Of a stretch of 64,000 bases of DNA, positions 44,301-55,328 are shown one piece after another (the stretch's first letter is position 1; each line of letters begins with the position of its first letter). Both the position numbers and the translations under genes were made by a program. Below the pieces are notes generated by a model, which made no database searches, had not been told where the DNA came from, and saw only the letters and a list, made by a program, of their open reading frames with translations. Source of the stretch: Brachionus rotundiformis (Eukaryota > Rotifera > Eurotatoria > Ploima > Brachionidae); NCBI GenBank assembly GCA_016802295.1, contig JAESIW010000115.1:248001-312000 (forward strand), written 5' to 3'.

Positions 44301-45597
44301 TTTTTATATTTAATACTTATTCTATTTAAAACTGTTTAAGCTTGAATTCAAATTTATTTTTTGTTAAAATTAGTCTTTGATAATAAAAATAACCCTAGCT
44401 TAAGACAAATTCAATTTTATATCGAAATAAATGGCCTATATTAACTTATTAATGACTGAATTTTTTTAAATAAAAAAATTATTTGAAATTTTTGGATTTT
44501 GAGGTAATTTTTTATTCAATTCACAATTCGTTTTATATTTCTAGTTCTATCAGTCTTAATTAAATAATTCTTGAACTAAAAATCAAATAATTTAAAAATT
44601 TGAATTTACTTTTTATAAAAAATATAAGTAGCAACTCTTTAGAAAAACATAGTGCACATACTAATGATATAAATATTTATTAAGTCAATAATTATTTTTT
44701 ATTTATTTGTTTGCTAGCAAATATCAATTAAACTAAACTAAAAGTATCCAAATTAAAAATTGGTTAAGCAAATAAATTTACTCCGTATCTAAGAATTTTA
44801 ATTTTAAAATTATTAAGTTTGATGACGTATTGCTATATTGTGCAAAATGTTCGACCAACTCAGGCCTTCAATTCAAAGTTCATGGAGAATTTTTGCTAAG
44901 AAATGTTCAAATAGAAGATGGCAATGCTCACATCAGCATGGAAAACTCGTTTACCATCCATAGCTTTAAGCGCTCTTTGTTGTTGTGTGCTGTAAGTGAA
45001 GACGAAAAGACCAAATGGATGCAGGACTTTTACACTGCAATAGAAAAAGCTAGAAACTCCGAACCAAGCACGAGTGCTTCACCAAAATTACTTGACCAAA
45101 AGAGTAACTATAGCACTCTCAAATCGAACAGCTCATCGGACAACAACTTGGATCTGAGCAACGAGGACGATCAAGTCAATACACAGAATTTACAGCACAG
45201 AGCGAATACGACAATGCATGTTTGCTGGCATAGGAACACTAGTGTTGGAGCAAACGATATACACAGGTCCAATCTAAACCAATTGAGTGGTTATTTGCTT
45301 AGAAAATTTAAGAATAGCAATGGATGGCAAAAACTTTGGGTTGTTTTTACAAATTTTTGTCTTTTTTTCTATAAAACCTACTGCGACGAATATCCACTGG
45401 CAAGTCTGCCATTGCTAGGCTACTCAGTCACTGTGCCAAGCGAGTCAGATAATATAAGCAAGGATTTCGTTTTTAAATTACAATTTAAAAACCATGTGTA
45501 TTTTTTTAGAGCCGAGAGCCAGTATTCGTTTGACAGATGGCTCGAGGTAACTGAGAGTGCCGTACAAAAAAAATGCTTGTTCAACATGAATGATTAA
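38105..45597 (+). CDS. FARP: FARP-type FERM, RhoGEF and PH domain protein
   Basis: Long form: exons 38105-38194, 38249-38353, 38416-38629, 38685-38805, 40220-41313, 42549-42818, 42869-43417, 43471-43580, 43635-43706, 43764-43832 and 44818-45597 give 1157 residues in phase. Order: FERM F1 (LIIKILMLDDSEIPFQIE), F2 (FCVKFYTPDPGQLEEEYTRY), F3 (YGIMMHAARDHEGVQLNLAV, INTFSWAKIRKLSFKRKKFL), the FERM-adjacent region (RGSSFRYYGRTQKELIE), a low-complexity linker, a DH domain (FSIFKELVMTERTYKKDLDL, FKPIQRVIHYKILIE), PH1 (NFIREGSLQKLSRKGYQQRM), and PH2 (LSGYLLRKFKNSNGWQKLWV). FARPs link membrane receptors to Rac/Rho/Cdc42 activation in neurites and synapses. The donor at 41314 (GGTAAG) is my choice for skipping the retained segment; another phase-compatible donor exists near 41152. 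Intron 4 (1.4 kb) contains LINE pieces, and intron 10 is about 1 kb. The donor after exon 9 (GTTTTG) is weak and could be one or two codons off. Confidence 0.92.
38965..39050 (-). mobile_element. LINE 3'-tail copy in FARP intron 4
   Basis: AATAATTATAATAATAAAAA then TTAAGCTACGACAAGCAGTC and TCGCGGAGAAGTCC, followed by CTATGGTAGCTAG. In reverse complement this is the full tail: AGCTACCATAG ... CTCCGCGAGACTGCTTG...GTAGCTTAATT(ATT)n. It may be the 3' end of the RT fragment at 39645-39905 on the same strand. Confidence 0.65.
39645..39905 (-). mobile_element. LINE reverse-transcriptase C-terminal fragment in FARP intron 4
   Basis: The minus strand encodes GLPSLDERRTKVDMIQIFKI RIGLNKIDWGGPCF near 39900-39800, then with frame changes IRE-NSLSETVVDATSVNQS KNMLDA. 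The LPSLDERR...DMIQIFKI and NSL-ETVV-A-SV--FK motifs are those of Jockey/CR1-like LINE C-termini. It is dead and truncated. Confidence 0.75.
41314..42032 (+). other. Retained-intron coding extension giving a FERM-only (FRMD7-like) short isoform
   Basis: Reading through the 41314 donor, the frame stays open for 239 more codons. These include a Ser tract encoded by (AGT)n at 41336-41369 and coding-like sequence (KCIASAPRVKSLPRMAKFAE, QEDICNETYEDIIDRCLDDE), ending at TAG 42030-42032. AATAAA follows at 42168-42173. The short product would be 780 residues: FERM plus FERM-adjacent domain and a Ser-rich tail, with no DH or PH domains. Confidence 0.75.
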
Positions 45598-45710
45598 AAA
45601 TATCTCCGATTTTAATAAGTTTTATTTATTATAAGATTTTTTTTATTAAATAAAAAATAAAAAATTAATTAACAATAATACATTTTAAAATATGGCCGGT
45701 CTTAAATTAA

Positions 45711-46487
45711 TTATTTAGCTGTCATCATTACCACAAATTCTAGAATAAATTAAATATAAATTCAGTAAAAAATTTTGGTATCACAAACCTTCATAGTTGA
45801 CCATTCCGTCTCCATCCAGATCAGCTTAAGAAGAAAAATTATCTTTAGTTTTTTTTGTTTAATTAATTTACCTTCGCGTATCATTTCATCAACCTCTTCA
45901 TCAGTTAATTTTTCTCCCAAATTTGTCATCACATGTCTGAGCTCAGCGGCCGATATAAAACCATTACCATCCTGGAAAATAGATTCAGCTTTAAATTTAT
46001 TTTAAAAATAAGATAAGATACTTTATCAAACACTCTAAACGCTTCTCTTAGCTCTTCCTCTCCGTCACTGTCCTTCATTTTATTTGCCATCATAATTAAA
46101 AACTCTTGTTTAAAAATTGGCTTCATTAGACCAAAATAAAACAATACATAAGCTGATTTCTTACCTTCAAAATCTATGTTTCCATTACCTGAATTATAAG
46201 CTAATAGTTTACTAAGCAATCAAAATTAAGTTTAGAAATAAAAATTATACAACTAACCGTCCTCATCGATTTCGTTTATCATATCTTGGAGCTCTGTTTC
46301 GGTCGGATTTTGACCTAGAGAGCGCATGACAGTGCCTAGTTCGCTTGTTGTTATCCAGCCATCACCATCACGGTCAAACAAAGAAAAAGCTTCCCGAAAT
46401 TCTAAGAAATTACATTAGACAAGCAAATGACTTAAGGAAAAAAGTACCACATATCTGTTCTTCGGTCAGTGAAACCTCTGAGCCCAT
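45711..46487 (-). CDS. CALM: Calmodulin
   Basis: Seven coding exons on the minus strand (46448-46487, 46258-46401, 46165-46188, 46022-46104, 45872-45971, 45789-45824, 45711-45739) join to 151 residues. Sequence: MGSEVSLTEEQICEFREAFS LFDRDGDGWITTSELGTVMR SLGQNPTETELQDMINEIDE DGNGNIDFEEFLIMMANKM and on to EEFVVMMTAK. All four EF-hand loops keep acidic residues at positions 1, 3 and 12 (DRDGDGWITTSE, DEDGNGNIDFEE, DKDGNGFISAAE, DLDGDGMVNYEE), so four calcium sites are expected. It differs from vertebrate calmodulin at few positions, and the N-terminus is slightly longer. An upstream minus-strand ATG at 46607 (MSSKNT) is followed by a donor, but its phase does not fit exon 2, so I start at 46487. 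The gene converges tail-to-tail with FARP, with about 110 bp between their stop codons. Confidence 0.93.
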
Positions 46488-47004
46488 GATTTGGGCCACT
46501 TTGGCCGAATTTCTATTTATATCTATGTTATTTTTCTTTCAAATTAAATTTAAAAAGAATACAATTTAAATTAAAAAGTTTAAAATTACTGTATTTTTAC
46601 TAGACATCTTAGTTTTGTTTGTTTAAAATTTTGAATTGATCTTATCTTTCTGTTCAATATCTTTTAATGAATTTACAAAATAAAGATTTGTTGGATTCGC
46701 AAAAGAACGCAGCGAAAAGGTGATGATTTGAGAAATTAATTTTTCAAAATCTTCAAACTTACAAATATTTTTTTAAGAAATAAATAATATTTTACCATTA
46801 AGATTAATCATTTTAAAAATGAAGTCATTAATTGAGATAAATAAAGGGTTAATAATTAATAAAAGCGTAATATAGTTTTATTAAAACACGTGTACTAGAA
46901 AATTTGAAAAATAGTCTTTGATCGAATTGATTAATTATTTTCTGGGTTTTATATTTTTATGCTATTTTCATCTTTCTTTAAATAATCAATGAGCTTGGTA
47001 TGAA
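46488..47004. other. Calmodulin 5' leader and upstream region
   Basis: It includes a possible non-coding or alternative first exon around 46590-46615 (ATGTCTAGTAAAAATACA followed by GTAATT). The rest is AT-rich. Confidence 0.4.
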
Positions 47005-47181
47005 ATGGAACAGAACGCTCGTAAAGCAGAGATTTTAGGCCATTTAAATAATCCAAGCTTCAAACTTGATAAAAACCCGGAATTTGAAGAATTTGGCTTA
47101 AACAGCCAAACACAGCTTCCAATTTTAAGTTATTTTTTTTATTTACACATTTTAATGTTGAGATTTTTTGAATATATTTGA
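47005..47181 (+). CDS. Orphan 58-codon ORF, possible first exon of an unrecognised gene
   Basis: The start MEQNARKAEILGHLNNPSFK LDKNPEFEEFGLNSQTQLPI L has strongly coding-like composition (balanced acidic and basic residues, few A/T-driven Lys/Asn/Phe runs) over 41 codons, unlike the flanking DNA. After LPILS it degenerates to SYFFYLHILML, so the exon probably ends near 47128, although the only GT there (AAGTTATTT) is a poor donor. It could be a first coding exon spliced to distant exons on the right. I do not recognise the family. Confidence 0.4.
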   Translation: MEQNARKAEILGHLNNPSFKLDKNPEFEEFGLNSQTQLPILSYFFYLHILMLRFFEYI

Positions 47182-50100
47182 GAAATTTTCTCCAAAAGTG
47201 TGTTGTTAAATAAAATTATATTAAACTAGAATTTCCTCATTTATTTTAATTATTTTCAAGATGAAAATATTTAATTTAATTACTAGACAATTTAAAATTT
47301 TGACCAAAAAGACTTGATTCTAGTGATTCAACTTATATTTAACTCTAAATTAAAGTAATTTCAACTCTCTCTTTTATCAATTATGAACTTGGTTCTTACT
47401 TAAAAGAAAAATTAATCAATATAACCTTGGAGGGGAAGAATTATTCTGTTATTAAAAATTTTCGGAAAATTAAAAATTTAAAATTAATATCCTAAATTGT
47501 TGATCACTTAACACAATAATGCAAAATAAATTGACTTATAAATAATTTCATAGTTATAAAATTAATTGTTAATTTAAAAGGTTTTTTTAATTAGTAAATT
47601 AGGCTTATACTAATCTTATTAATAAATAACAAAAATTGAACTTTTGTGGAATTGTGGAATGGTCTCAAAAATCTTCAAATTTATACCATTCTCATAAGCA
47701 TTTATGTAATTTTTAGCAGACTAATTTATTAAGATGTATATTAATACTCAGTAAAATCTTTTGGAATTGATTTATTGATTTCGAATAATTTTTTTATTCA
47801 AGATAAGTTAAATTAACCTCGCATAGCATAAATATTATTTGAAATAGCGAAAATTTAACCAAATTTATTAAATATTGTTCAATATAAAGCAATAATAAGT
47901 TTGGCTAGTTTAAAATAAACAAATTTTTATGCCTTTTTAAATATTGTATTTTATTATTTATACATTTAGAAATTAAATTAATTTAGAAAATCTAATCAGG
48001 AACCTAATGTTTAGGAAGTTGTTAGATTAAGATTTATTTACAGAAAAGAAATGTAATTTTTCATTTGTTTATTAAGACCACAATTTAAGTATCATATGGA
48101 ATTATACTACGCCTTTGGCTACCAAAGGGCCTCTTTGGAATTATTAAACTTAATTTTTCTGTTAAATTTTTGGGAAAATTGTTCGATTATAACATAATGG
48201 AACTATTTTGCACTCACTCGTTCTGTTTTTACTGCAAATCTTATTTATTTCAGTCTGCGTGAGTTTTATCTATTCAGCAACAATGTCTGTTGAATCAGCA
48301 CTGACTGTAATAAAAAATACACACTACTTTTTATCTTTTTAATATTTTATCAATAAAAATTCTCCTTAGGTTGTTTAAAATTAAAATTTTAGACTATCAA
48401 GTCTGTGGTTTGTTTATTCTATGGTTTAGTTCAGAATCTGGTTAAGAAAATTATAGCCGAATTCGGATAGAATTATTTGAAAAAATTATCTAATGGTTAA
48501 TTTAACATTTAAATACTTATTTAATTACTTAATGACTTAGAACTCTTAACTAGAAAATTCGACTAAATTAGATAATGAAATCTAAAACCTTTTGTTACCT
48601 TAATTAGCTATTGTCTTGGAAGTAAGTGAAAAATAAAACTTGATTGTTAGCACACATGCTTGTTCTAAAACTAATAATAGATAACTTGCATATTTTAAAT
48701 TTTTTACCATTTGTTTCATTTGAGATTTTATCGAATCTACCAATAATTTCAAAATTGAGAAAAAACTTCTTCAATTCTAAGATAATGTTCAAAATTGAAT
48801 ATAATTTTATAATGCGTTTATCTTTTATGGAAGTAACAAAACATATGCACCTACAATTATTTAACAATAGCTCGAGTGACTCATTGTATCATTTTTTATC
48901 AATTTTCAACCAAGACTTTTTATACTAAAATAAATTATTCAATTTAGAAGTCAAAATTCAGTCTTCTAAATAAAACAATTTCAGAAAGTTGATTTATCGA
49001 TTTAATAATTATCCTAATGTTGTATTCTATTTAAACACTGTTTTTTATTTATTTCCGTTTAGATCTTAAGTGGAAACACCTACTCAAACTCAAGTAAAAT
49101 CTACAAATAATGTTTTATTTAAATAAATTAAAATGAGCATTAAAACACATCTATCAATCAATACAGATACTTTTTTAAATTCCTAAAAAATAAAGATGGG
49201 TGATAAAGTTTTATTAGTGAAGAGCTTACTTAGAACCAAAAATAAATCAGCGAATGGCTTAAAAATATTTTTGTAGAACAATGCTGTCTTAACATTTTAA
49301 TCAAATAAATGATATCCTTAAATTAAAATATCTAAATCTAGATAAAAGTAAAATGATTAGTTCAAATAAGCATCTATGTGTAAAAATAAATTAAATTTAA
49401 CTAAGTAAAAAGATCATTTATTTTGTAGTTGATAACAATTTATTGATACCTGTATTAATAGAAAGATACCATGGGCAATAAATAGAATTGTAGAACGAAA
49501 AATTTAATTTTAAAGGAATTGAAGAAACTTTCCCAAAATAATCTTTTTTTATCGTAATGTTTTATTTAATTTGAAATAAATATTTTTTTTATTAATTAAA
49601 GAAAAATTTATATTGAATAGAATTTATGATTAATTTAGCTACATTTATTAGGATTTTGTTTAAAATTTTAAGATTTAATTACATACATTAAGCTATTTTT
49701 CTTCTGGACAACTTCTCAATCGATTACCAAGATGGATGAAAAGGGTTTGGGTTTGGGTTTTGGAATAATTTGATTTATGAACAAAAGTTCATTAGTTAGA
49801 ATAATATTATTTTATTTCTTATCTAATCAAGTTTGTTAAATACTGGTTAAAATGTATTAATTTATTTGAAAAATTTTAAATGGCTGAAAAACAAATTCTA
49901 AATTTAACTATAAAAAATTTTTCAATATCATATTAATTTAATTGTAGGCATTAATACTTAATTTCGAGTAAAATCAATCAAGATGCCTTTACCATCTTTA
50001 GGTGAATTGAATAAGCTGCCTTAATTGAAATAGGATACAGTCTTAGAAAACAACAAATTGCTAAAATTGAGAATATTTTAAGATAACACTTTTTAGGCTT

Positions 50101-50600
50101 ATAAATTTATTCATTTTTAAATATTAACTGATAGTAATTTTTCATATGTAAATTTAGATACCAATAGGTTTACTAATTTGAAAAAGTAATTTCTTGTTCA
50201 AGATATAGTTTTTTTTCTATTTTAAATTTTTAAAAATAACTGCGTAATTAATAAATTTTTAACATTTTACATTTTATACTCTTTAGCATTAAAACAAGAT
50301 AAAACAGCATAATTAATAAAATTTTCTGAATTTTTAAATCAATTTAAAATTTATGACTAAACATTAATTTTTGAATTCCAAAAACCTATGAGGCGTTAAG
50401 CGATAAACAAGGCACCAACTTACTCTTTAATCTGATATATGCTTCACAATTTTTTTGAAATTCATTTTCTTAATATGAACAGATTTTACTATTGCAAATA
50501 TTGACAAAATTGTATACCTCTATTGTCAGACCACAGACTTAGAGTGTAATAAAAAGATTCATTAGAAAAATAATAGTAACGCGTATCAAAAATAACTTCG
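47182..50600. other. Gene-poor AT-rich region
   Basis: No convincing gene. The paired frames at 48604-48928 on both strands overlap and have no family features. Short oddities: an inverted repeat CCTTTGG-CTA-CCAAAGG at about 48107-48123, and three TTTGGG-like units at about 49743-49763. Confidence 0.45.
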
Positions 50601-50603
50601 ACT

Positions 50604-50882
50604 TTGGAGGGCATGGATGGGATTGCTGAAGATGGGTCTAATCAAACTAAGTCGGATGAGAGGAGATTTGGTCGAAATGTATACACTAGCAAGTGGATCG
50701 GAAAATGCTTAACTAGTCCTGTTATCAGAAAAGAAAGAAGCAATATTAAGAAGCTACAGTATGAGAATGCACAGAAAGAGCAATCCCATCAAATTGAGAA
50801 ACGATTTTGCATGTGCAGTGACAGCCCAACATGTTTTTTTTTAACTGAGTGTGCCAGAATGATAGAACCGCCAATGGGGTAA
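50604..50882 (+). CDS. Orphan exon-like ORF with Cys-rich end
   Basis: The frame is open from an AG at about 50607 to a GTAAAA donor at 50880: MDGIAEDGSNQTKSDERRFG, then SKWIGKCLTSPVIRKERSNI KKLQYENAQKEQSHQIEKRF CMCSDSPTCFFLTECARMIE PPMG. The composition is clearly protein-like and it sits between plausible splice sites, so it may be an internal exon of a gene whose other exons are distant or unrecognised. A second frame on the same strand (EMYTLASGSENA-LVLLSEKK EAILRSYSMRM) is also partly open, which leaves room for a mobile-element origin. Family unknown. Confidence 0.4.
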   Translation: MEGMDGIAEDGSNQTKSDERRFGRNVYTSKWIGKCLTSPVIRKERSNIKKLQYENAQKEQSHQIEKRFCMCSDSPTCFFLTECARMIEPPMG

Positions 50883-51061
50883 AACTTTGAATTCTTCTTT
50901 GAGTGACTATAACTTTTCATTGAAAAAAAATTTTCTGTTATTTTAAAATAAAAAAAATTTGATAAAAAAATTGGATGGGGGTTAAACCGTTAATTTCATT
51001 TATTGCAATAAATAGGCTAAATTTTCTATTTGATTGATATTTTAAAACAAAACTTTTCAAA

Positions 51062-51480
51062 AATGCCGAGAAGTAACTTCCAAAAAAAACCAAAAAGCTT
51101 AAAGCGAAGATACTTTAAAAATAACCATTTCCGTAATCGAAGCCAAAAAATTAAACAAACATCAAGCTTCTGCGGGCTTTAACATTCCATATTCAACACT
51201 TAACGATTGAATCAATGAAAAGTAAAAAAGACTTGAAAATAAAAAAGTTGCTCCCCAATGGATTCTTAAAAATCTAAAGCGCATTTAGATGAAGTGATCA
51301 AACAATTAGCTGACTGTGGTCATGGTATTAATTTTTCTTGCATTGGACACTTAGTGAATCACTATTTAGCCAATGACAAAATATCAAACCGATTTAAAAA
51401 CAACACATCTGGATAAAACTGGTTTTACCATTTCCTAAATCGTTAGAAAGAATTTAGTTTAAAAAAGGATTCATAAATTT
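51062..51480 (+). mobile_element. Degenerate pogo/Tigger-like transposase (DNA-binding region)
   Basis: Frames yield EAKKLNKHQASAGFNIPYST LND (psq-type helix-turn-helix ending in the typical FNIPYSTLND motif), then a CENP-B-type second domain KNLKAHLDEVIKQLADCGHG INFSCIGHLVNHYLANDKIS NRFKNNTSG-NWFYHFLNR-K EFSL. This matches the FKN--PG--W---FL-RH-ELS ending of Tigger/pogo DNA-binding regions. Several stops and frame changes mean it is inactive. No DDE domain follows. Confidence 0.75.
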
Positions 51481-51750
51481 TCTTAAACTCTTTTTTTTGT
51501 ATTTTAATTGCTTGAATTTATATAATTCACAGCTATACCCCAATTTAAGGGTTGAAATGTTAATGAAACATTTTTTATTATTAAACTATAACTTTTGAAC
51601 CGTTCAATTATTTTAAATAAAGTTTTTGTAAATTAAAGATAACATTCTCTTTTATTATTTTGTATTTTTTTCGAAAAAAAATCTCGCTACTAATTAGCGA
51701 TCAAAAAGGAATTTACAATTTTACTCCGTTTGACTTCATCCACGGAAGTC

Positions 51751-51879
51751 TTCTATGCCGCAATGACAATGAAAGAAAAATTAAGAAATTCAATGGATAT
51801 GACTGCTTCAGCCCCATAATGTCAAAAAGCAATAATGGGCTAAGAAATTCTTGTAAGAATCTCGCAGCAAGAACTAATA
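51751..51879. repeat. 129-bp direct repeat, copy 1
   Basis: TTCTATGCCGCAATGACAAT through CTCGCAGCAAGAACTAATA is repeated without length change at 52143-52271. One frame is open through both copies (LLCRNDNERKIKKFNGYDCF SPIMSKSNNGLRNSCKNLAA R), suggesting an origin from coding sequence. It lies a few hundred bases right of the pogo relic. Confidence 0.85.
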
Positions 51880-52142
51880 ACTAACTAAAAATAAAAATTT
51901 CTTAAATCCTAATAACTTTTCCTGAAAGTAAGTGTATAAGACATGACTTTTTACCATCACTGCTAATTTTCATTATAATAATGCTGACAAATTGTCCAAA
52001 AAGGATACAAAAAAAATTCATTGAAAAAAAGTAAATGAGAATTTATTATTTATTTATTTACAAAATAATTTGAGAAAATACTTAAGACCACTTAGAATGA
52101 ATCTAAGTTCTTCTTTTTAGCCTAATGTTTTAAAGTAAAGTT

Positions 52143-52271
52143 TTCTATGCCGCAATGACAATGAAAGAAAAATTAAGAAATTCAATGGATATGACTGCTT
52201 CAGCCCCATAATGTCAAAAAGCAATAATGGGCTAAGAAATTCTTGTAAGAATCTCGCAGCAAGAACTAATA
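52143..52271. repeat. 129-bp direct repeat, copy 2
   Basis: Apparently identical to 51751-51879 over its full length. The 263-bp spacer between the copies is AT-rich. The similarity stops sharply at both edges. Confidence 0.85.
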
Positions 52272-54753
52272 TTTATAAATTTTACATCAAAAATTTAAGA
52301 TTCAGATATTACAAATAAAATTAAAAATAAATTTAATTAAAAAAATTCAAATTTTAAATAATTGATTGATCGGAAATGGAAAATGTATGAACAATTTCAT
52401 TGAAGAACAAGATTGGTCAATTTAGTCAATACTTAACCTATTTATTTATTAAAAATTAAATTTAGGCTAAAACTAAAAGAGAATTAAATTTAAAGTACTA
52501 ATTTTTTTTAATCTATATTAATCAAATTATATGATTTTTATTAGTTTATATTTTTACTAAATTAGTAGAATGTTCAATTAAATAAACAAACTTAAAAAAT
52601 TAACATGTTTATTATTTATTAGATTCTTACTAAATTTGTGCAATGGCATAGTTATAAACAAGAGCCCTTAAAATCATCAAAATCTAGATAAGATTTATTT
52701 TTATTTTGCTTGATTAAAAAACTTCATAGAAAAAATGTTATTAGTCATTCATCAGTAAATGCATTGCAATTTTTTTAAATGAGTATTTATTTCAAAGGCT
52801 TTTTGAAACTCATGATAGTCGCTATCAATTGATACCTCCATAGATTAGATTGATGAATATGAAGAATTTATTTCTTGCGGTCTTATTCTATGGAAACTTC
52901 AAAATTTTTGACTTTAAAATTAATTGTATTTAATCATAAAAATTTGCTCGAAAGCTAATAAACATTTTTTTATTAAAACACATATTTTGACATGATAATA
53001 ACCTTAATGCTTTTGATGATCATATATCATTAAAAGAACCCAAAGTCTACAAATGATATGTCATATGTATTTATGCAAAATTTATTGCTTTCAATTCCTA
53101 TAAAATTTTAAGGATCAACAAAAAATTTATTAATATTTTAAAATTATATTGTTTGTTTAAGACCATTCTATAGATTTAATTTATGAGATAATTCTGTTTT
53201 GTGACTTTCAATAAAATTTTTACTACACTGTAATTTTTATAAACAATTTCAAAATAAAAATTTAAGATTTAAAAACAAATAAAGTTCATATTTTTGTCTA
53301 ATTAAATGAGTGACATGGCAAGAATAGCATTATTTGAATTTTTTTTGTTTAATGAGCCGCTTTCAAGCGCGTCAGATTTTTTTCCAAAGTCAATTTTATT
53401 ATTTAAATTTGTAAAATTTTTTTTAAAGATCATTAAAAACAAAAATAAAATACTTTGTAAATATTTATTTCTTTGAATTTAAAAAAAAATAACTCAATCC
53501 CCCTTGTAATTTGTTTTGAGCTTTTTAGAATTTTTTAAATCGTTTAGAAAAATTGTCAAACTAATTAATTTACATTTGATCATTTAAAAAAATTATGTTG
53601 TAAACTTGAATGTATTTTAATTGTTTGTTTTAAAGGTAAATGTTTAGTGAAAAAATATATTGATTGTGATAGTATTTATTCAACCTGAAAGTTGAAAATA
53701 TATTTTTTCTAATCTTCAAGATATTATTCAAATTATTTTGCCATTAAATTGAACTTTTTAAATAAAATTTTAAATAAAATTTAATTTCATTTAAGCCATA
53801 ATTTCAAACATTTGTCTTAATTTTTTTCTCATATCGCCTTAAAGGCGCTCTTTGAAACAAATAAATAATAAAAAAAAATTTGAATATTCAGCATTTATAA
53901 AAGATATTTTTCAAATAATAAATAAATAATTTTCGTACATAAAAGCATTTTATTAATTCAATTCATTAGATTAAATGATATGAATTAGGAAATCAATTTT
54001 ATTTAATTAAAATCATATTTAATTTAACTCAGTATAAATTGATCTTTTTTGTTTACAATTTTTACTCAATTAGAGATAAAAATCATATCCTGGTTTAACT
54101 TAAAAAAAAATTCTTTTTTTTGAAATACACTTAAAAAAATAGATATCAAGTAGATTAAACAAATTTTTTATTATAAAATTATTAGTTTGACTCATATGAA
54201 AAATAAAAATTGAAAACCAAAAAAAAATTATTTTTTTGAGCCATGGCCGATCATTTAGCGATAAAGTCTCTTGGATATCTCTATTAAGCAATTTGAAGCA
54301 TTTTCCTTTTTAACAGAGTGCAAAAGCTTTTTAATGATTAAATTATTCCACAATTTGGAATAAAACCATTTAAAGTAAATCTTTAAATTGAATAAATTAT
54401 TTTTGCCAATATAAATTAGCTCAACGCTAATCTATCATTATCATTTAGCTTTCCCTCTCTGATGCGAATACATTAACCGCTTGGGTTTTAGTATCTTCGC
54501 TTGAAATCAGGTCGAACAATAAATCGAAGGAATTGATTCGATGAAATAGCTAATCGAAAAGAGTAGATATACTACCTTTTGCCATTTGTACTTATTTTGT
54601 TCAGTTGAAATATAAATTATGCTCAATCCGGCGAATAACTTGGAATAACTTTCTTAAGTTTTTTTATATTTAAAAAAGAAGATCTTTTCTTATTTTCTAA
54701 ACTTATTCTTAAACAGATAATCAAAAGCGTTTTTTATTTTTGTACAAAAAAAA
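52272..54753. other. Gene-poor region upstream of troponin C
   Basis: AT-rich without recognised genes. The last few hundred bases (54430-54750) are of higher complexity (GCTTTCCCTCTCTGATGCGA, GGGTTTTAGTATCTTCGCTT) and probably form the troponin C promoter and leader. Two similar CAAATAAATAA-type runs occur near 53855 and 53920. Confidence 0.4.
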
Positions 54754-55328
54754 ATGGTAATTTAGGAAAAATGGCGTTGATTTAGGAATTGATGGATTTT
54801 TCTTTAAGGGTGAAGAAGAACAAGAAGAATACCATCTTACTGAAAACCAAATTGGTGAATTCCGCATGGCCTTCAAAGTCTATGACAAAGAAGGCAAAGG
54901 CGAAATTCCGACTTCTATGTTGGGAACAGTAATGAAAAATTTAGGTCATAATCTCAAGCCGGAACAGCTGGCTGAATGTATCGAAGCTGTAGACGGAGAT
55001 GGTTCAGGAACTGTTGATTTCGAGGAGTTTTTGGCGCTCATGGCTAAAAAGACCAAAGAAGCTGAAGATGAGCAAGAATTGAGAGAGGCTTTCAGAGTAT
55101 TTGACAAGAACAACAGAGGTGTAATCGATGTATCCGATTTGAAGACCATCTTCAACGCATTGGACCCCGATATGGCTGACGAAGAAATAGATCAAATCAT
55201 CAGTGAAGTCGACGAAGACGGTTCAGGAACTGTTGATTTCGAAGGTAAACTTAATTTTAACTTAAAGAGGTAATTAAATCTCAAAATTGATTTTATTTTT
55301 AGAATTCATGAAACTTATGTCTGGTTAA
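54754..55328 (+). CDS. Troponin C (muscle EF-hand protein)
   Basis: Exons 54754-54756 (the ATG only), 54809-55244 and 55303-55328 join to 154 residues: M-GEEEQEEYHLTENQIGEFR MAFKVYDKEGKGEIPTSM and on to EEFMKLMSG. The start exon encoding only Met is inferred from ATG directly before GTAATT and a phase-0 acceptor at 54808. EF-hand loops: I DKEGKGEIPTSM (position 12 Met, dead), II DGDGSGTVDFEE (intact), III DKNNRGVIDVSD (basic at 5, Asp at 12, weak), IV DEDGSGTVDFEE (intact). Functional sites II and IV with degenerate I and III is the pattern of invertebrate troponin C, which gates thin-filament contraction. A divergent calmodulin-like protein is the main alternative. Introns are 52 and 58 bp. 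Confidence 0.88.

Noticed and set aside
46590..46607. MSSKNT as calmodulin exon 1
   Set aside because: The donor leaves phase 0 while exon 2 needs a different phase to read LTEEQI. It may be a non-coding or alternative leader.
48604..48928. Overlapping ORFs on both strands
   Set aside because: Mutually overlapping, A/T-driven, without any domain hint.
49743..49763. Interstitial telomere-like TTTGGG repeats
   Set aside because: Only about three imperfect units; too short to distinguish from chance.
51751..52271. CRISPR-like or terminal-repeat (LTR) interpretation of the 129-bp direct repeats
   Set aside because: Only two units, a eukaryotic context, and an AT-rich 263-bp spacer without any retroelement sequence or primer-binding site.
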